Shown here piece after piece: positions 61,318-64,000 of a DNA stretch of 64,000 nt. The notes below the pieces were generated by a model that was not told the origin of the DNA, ran no database searches, and saw only the letters and a program-made list of their open reading frames with translations. Within the stretch, counting starts at the first letter, position 1, and each line of letters opens with the position of its first letter. The stretch comes from an uncultured Saprospiraceae bacterium (GTDB taxonomy: Bacteria > Bacteroidota > Bacteroidia > Chitinophagales > Saprospiraceae). The position numbers and the translations under genes were made by a program. Where the stretch lies: the NCBI GenBank assembly GCA_937951615.1, contig CALFBH010000060.1:1-64000 (forward strand), written 5' to 3'.

Positions 61318-62199
61318 TCAATAGCCAAATCTTTTCAAAGATTGCTCATTATCGCGCCAGTTCTCCCGCACTTTGACGAAGAGTTGTAAAAAGACCTTTT
61401 TTTCTACAAATGCCTCTATATCCTTTCTAGCGTCTATGCCGACTCGTTTGATAGATGCCCCATTTTTACCAATTAAAATTGACTTTTGTGTTTTGCGCAT
61501 CACGTATATGGTCGCATGAATGCGCATTAATCTTTGCTTTTCGTCCTCTTTAAACGTATCCACCACCACTTCACAGGAATAAGGAATTTCCTGTTGGTAA
61601 TGCATTAATATTTTTTCTCGAATAATTTCAGACACAAAAAAACGTTCCGGCTTATCGGTCAGTTGGTCTTTAGGATAATAGACCGGGCCTTCTGGCATAT
61701 TTTTTAAAATGTGTTTGAATAAGTCTTTTGTATTTAGTTTTTTCAAGGCAGAAATAGGGAAAAATTCATCAAATTTGAACCGCTTCGCCCAGGTTTGAAT
61801 CAATTGTGCAACCTGAAGGTCGGTCACCAAATCTATTTTATTGATGAGCAAAAAAACGGGTACTTTTGCACTTTTTAGTTTGGCAAAAACGGGGTCGTCG
61901 TCGTCATAACGTTCCAGTGTATCGGTCACAAAGAGCATGACATCCGCATCGCGAAAGGTCCCATCTACAAAGCGATTCATCGCTTCATGCATCTTATAGG
62001 CTGGATCGCGAATAATCCCCGGCGTATCCGAAAACACGACCTGATGGTCTTCTCCACTCACGATTCCTATAATGCGGTGCCGCGTCGTCTGTGGCTTATT
62101 GGTAATAATAGACATGCGCTCGCCAACGAGGGCATTCATTAGGGTAGATTTACCAACATTAGGTCTGCCAATGATATTTACAAAACCAGATTTGTGCAT
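61318..62199 (-). CDS. era: GTPase Era
   Basis: 293 residues from the ATG at 62197-62199 (MHKSGFVNIIGRPNVGKST). An 11-codon upstream extension is unlikely. GTPase motifs: G1 GRPNVGKST (about 10-18), G3 DTPG (about 58), G4 NKID (about 121) and the SAL of G5 in FPISALKK. The C-terminal KH domain has ILIGKNGASIKRVG (about 245-258). Era binds 16S rRNA and acts in small-subunit assembly. A TAnnTTTG-like -7 element (62205-62212 on the minus strand, TAACTTTG) lies only 5 bp before the start, hinting at a very short or absent leader. Word arrays flank both ends. Confidence 0.96.
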   Translation of the reverse strand: MHKSGFVNIIGRPNVGKSTLMNALVGERMSIITNKPQTTRHRIIGIVSGEDHQVVFSDTPGIIRDPAYKMHEAMNRFVDGTFRDADVMLFVTDTLERYDDDDPVFAKLKSAKVPVFLLINKIDLVTDLQVAQLIQTWAKRFKFDEFFPISALKKLNTKDLFKHILKNMPEGPVYYPKDQLTDKPERFFVSEIIREKILMHYQQEIPYSCEVVVDTFKEDEKQRLMRIHATIYVMRKTQKSILIGKNGASIKRVGIDARKDIEAFVEKKVFLQLFVKVRENWRDNEQSLKRFGY

Positions 62200-62229
62200 G
62201 TGAGCAAAGTTACAATTATTTTCATTGAA

Positions 62230-62330
62230 CATTTGTCATTTATCATTTATCATTTTTCGCAAACGTAGGTATAAGGAACATCTTGTGCTAGTAATGATAA
62301 ATGTTCCTTGATAAATGACAAATGATAAAT
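62230..62330. repeat. CATTTATCATTTGTCATTTATC word array
   Basis: Reiterated ATTTATCATTT words on the left (62230-62257) and their complements GATAAATGACAAATGATAAA on the right (62311-62329), with an inner GGAACAT/ATGTTCC pair. It abuts the stop codon (TGA, 62330-62332 on the minus strand) of the next gene. Confidence 0.8.
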
Positions 62331-62917
62331 CAGCCAGGCAGGATACGCTGTATAGGATTATGCATCAGCAGTTCTATTTTTTTGAATAAGAGTTGAGGTT
62401 TATACGGTCGCCAGTCCACCTGATTGAAAGGTGCATCAAAACTGAGATAAAACTGTAGCCGAGCTTCCACCATTTCTTCTATGATGTGTTCGCGGAGATT
62501 CAGAAAACAAATCCAGCCACCTTCCTCCCGTACTTCTTCTGACCATTCCTGATAATAATCATCATCGCCGCCATGAAAGTTGAGGAGATTTTCTCCGATT
62601 AAAATAAATTTATGAATACCAGCGTCGGTCATCAAATCGATGATTTCCCGCTTCAAAAACATGACGTCATTTTGAATACAGTCATTCCACTCGCCCAGCA
62701 TTTCTATCATGACAAAGCCCATCTCATAATCAGCATAAATGACTTTGAGGTATAAGGTCGGCGAACCAAATTCATCCCATTGCGGATGAATGAAGTAATT
62801 ATACATTTTATTGGAAAATTCAAATTCGCTATACACTCGCCCGTGGAATGGCGATCGGTCGTCTTCCGATGCAATGTAGCGGTCGCGCCAAAGGTAGTGT
62901 GGTTCTATGTGGTGCAT
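62330..62917 (-). CDS. Conserved hypothetical protein, unknown function
   Basis: 195 residues from the ATG at 62915-62917 (MHHIEPHYLWRDRYI). The upstream 22 codons are rejected because they run into a CCAAAATTCC-type word region. Rich in aromatic and acidic residues (WDEFGSPTLYLKVIY, DDDYYQEWSEE, NQVDWRPYKPQLLFKKIELL); no signal peptide, membrane segment or catalytic motif. I have seen similar uncharacterised proteins next to era-region genes of Bacteroidota but cannot name a family. The preserved C-terminus (RILPG) and steady codon use argue that it is real. Confidence 0.7.
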   Translation of the reverse strand: MHHIEPHYLWRDRYIASEDDRSPFHGRVYSEFEFSNKMYNYFIHPQWDEFGSPTLYLKVIYADYEMGFVMIEMLGEWNDCIQNDVMFLKREIIDLMTDAGIHKFILIGENLLNFHGGDDDYYQEWSEEVREEGGWICFLNLREHIIEEMVEARLQFYLSFDAPFNQVDWRPYKPQLLFKKIELLMHNPIQRILPG

Positions 62918-63032
62918 TTTGCCTCGATTTATAAATACCTGACAACTTAAGAAAATTCCAAAAAATGAAAATACAAATTCCAAAACGGGAATTACAGCAT
63001 TGTAAACGTTGTTCTATGGAAAAAGTTAGAAA

Positions 63033-63060
63033 TTGTTCAAATATTTTTTTTGTATTTTTA
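63033..63060 (+). promoter_or_regulatory. Candidate promoter of the fic gene
   Basis: TTG (63033-63035), a 17-nt spacer and TATTTTTA (63053-63060), one mismatch from the TAnnTTTG -7 consensus. It ends 4 bp before the ATG at 63065, so the message would be nearly leaderless. Confidence 0.35.
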
Positions 63061-63064
63061 GCGC

Positions 63065-64000
63065 ATGAAGTTATTGGAACAATTGAGCAAGATAGCGTTG
63101 ATTGGCGAGATAGACCAGCTCAAAAAACAAGTAGATGATTTGCGTCCATTTACAAAAGAAGTTGAGCAACGCATTTTTCAGAAATTCAGATTAGACTGGA
63201 ATTATCATTCTAATGCTATTGAGGGCAATCCTTATACCTATGGTGAAACGGTTGCTTTTATCTTACATGGCATCACAGCAAAAGGCAAAAGACTGAAAGA
63301 CCATCTCGATATTCAGGGACATAATGAAGCGATTGATTTAATGATGAGTATGATTAGAGGTGACCGGGAATTTAGTGAAAATGATATTCGGGAACTGCAT
63401 AAAATTGTTTTACAAAAACCTTATCACAGCCCTGCGATTACGCCTGACGAAAAAGAAACCAGAAAGCTGATAAAAATCGGACAATACAAAGATAGCCCTA
63501 ATCATGTAAAAACCATTACCGGAAAAATGCACTACTACGCCACGCCAGAAGAAACGCCGATAAAAATGGCGGAACTGGTAGAATGGTATAGAACGGCTTC
63601 TCAAAACACTGCCATTCACCCCTTAGTCCTTGCTGCTGTTTTTCATCATAAATTTGTTGCCATTCATCCTTTCGATGATGGCAATGGCAGACTCGGCAGA
63701 ATCCTGATGAATTTCATTTTGATGAAAAATCATTATCCGCCTGTGGTGATTCCGATAAAGGAACGCGACTTGTATTTTGCTGCTTTGAGTCAGGCAGATG
63801 CCAGAGAAATGACACCGATTGTGGAGTATATTGGGGAAGGTTTGAAACATTCTTTGAGTATTCAGTTGCGTGGCGCGAAGGGCGAGGTGATTATGGAGGA
63901 GACGGATTTGGATAAGGAGATTGCTTTGGTGAAGGCTATGGCGAATCGGGAGGATGTTTGGAAAACTAAGAGAAATGATGAAAGTCTTTGGCGAACTCTC
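63065..64000 (+). CDS. Fic/DOC family protein (class II, partial at window end)
   Basis: 312 codons visible; the frame is open at the window edge. FRLDWNYHSNAIEGNPYTYGE contains the N-terminal inhibitory motif S-x3-E-G-N (Ser49, Glu53, Gly54, Asn55), which blocks ATP binding in class II Fic proteins. The catalytic loop is HPFDDGNGRLGR (about 200-211), complete with His, Asp/Glu position and both Arg. Such enzymes AMPylate hydroxyl side chains of target proteins. Extra sequence after the Fic core (from about 270) may lead to a winged-helix C-terminal domain, as is common in this subgroup, but it is cut. No antitoxin gene precedes it, in line with internal inhibition. Confidence 0.92.
   Translation, partial: MKLLEQLSKIALIGEIDQLKKQVDDLRPFTKEVEQRIFQKFRLDWNYHSNAIEGNPYTYGETVAFILHGITAKGKRLKDHLDIQGHNEAIDLMMSMIRGDREFSENDIRELHKIVLQKPYHSPAITPDEKETRKLIKIGQYKDSPNHVKTITGKMHYYATPEETPIKMAELVEWYRTASQNTAIHPLVLAAVFHHKFVAIHPFDDGNGRLGRILMNFILMKNHYPPVVIPIKERDLYFAALSQADAREMTPIVEYIGEGLKHSLSIQLRGAKGEVIMEETDLDKEIALVKAMANREDVWKTKRNDESLWRTL

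Noticed and set aside
1-64000. tRNA or rRNA genes
   Set aside because: No cloverleaf with GGTTCGAATCC-type T-arm and no rRNA-like stretch was noticed. A covariance-model scan would be needed to exclude a divergent small RNA.

Overview
The window looks like a chromosomal piece of a moderately AT-rich Bacteroidota, most likely of the Saprospira/Lewinella/Haliscomenobacter group. The reasons are C-terminal type IX secretion (T9SS) sorting domains, a PorV/PorQ-family barrel, a TonB-dependent receptor with an N-terminal carboxypeptidase-regulatory-like domain, Cys-terminated coathanger tails, scarce Shine-Dalgarno sequences, and a C-terminal adhesin module typical of that group. Taxonomy is inferred from family knowledge, not from a marker search. 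I found no rRNA or tRNA gene, integrase, transposase gene or CRISPR array.

Layout. 384-1262 encodes a metallo-beta-lactamase-fold hydrolase. 1596-10389 is a one-strand cluster in which three paralogous secreted fibre-like proteins alternate with three secreted peptidoglycan-hydrolase-type proteins (M23, SpoIID/LytB, Amidase_2). Two fibre/hydrolase pairs overlap at stop/start, and the middle fibre gene carries an in-frame TGA. A 340-bp palindromic MITE-like element follows. 10833-13023 holds a DUF6940-like protein, a small membrane protein, a HIT protein and GreA. 13260-22016 is a minus-strand trio: TonB-dependent receptor, 1308-residue T9SS protein and PorV/PorQ-like barrel. Beyond a 2-hydroxyacid dehydrogenase, 23755-27563 carries a second copy of the 1308-residue protein split into two genes, each with its own signal peptide and sorting tail.

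27934-36658 is mostly housekeeping and regulation: NadE, two stand-alone response regulators, a membrane zincin-like protein, a DksA/TraR zinc-finger protein, a CAP-domain lipoprotein with 126-bp repeats, a degenerate TrpF-like protein, RecO and RF1. 37047-41027 is a probable exopolysaccharide cassette (response regulator, YaiO barrel, HEAT protein, membrane glycosyltransferase). 41212-43127 is an RloA/RloB (AbiL-like) defence pair. Then come ClpC, Bcp, a DUF922-like protein, a 1782-residue CotH/lamin-tail adhesin, an alkyltransferase-like protein, TolC plus a membrane-fusion adaptor, MetF, a STAS protein, a T9SS subtilase, a PepSY protein, Era, an unknown protein and a Fic protein cut by the window edge.

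Two things stand out. One is the fibre/peptidoglycan-hydrolase cluster, which could be a surface or secreted wall-degrading apparatus. The other is a population of intergenic hairpins whose arms are built from reiterated short words. These hairpins often begin at or include a stop codon, and nine sites share the core TTTTGC-N3-GCAAAA. Functions given for both are inference.
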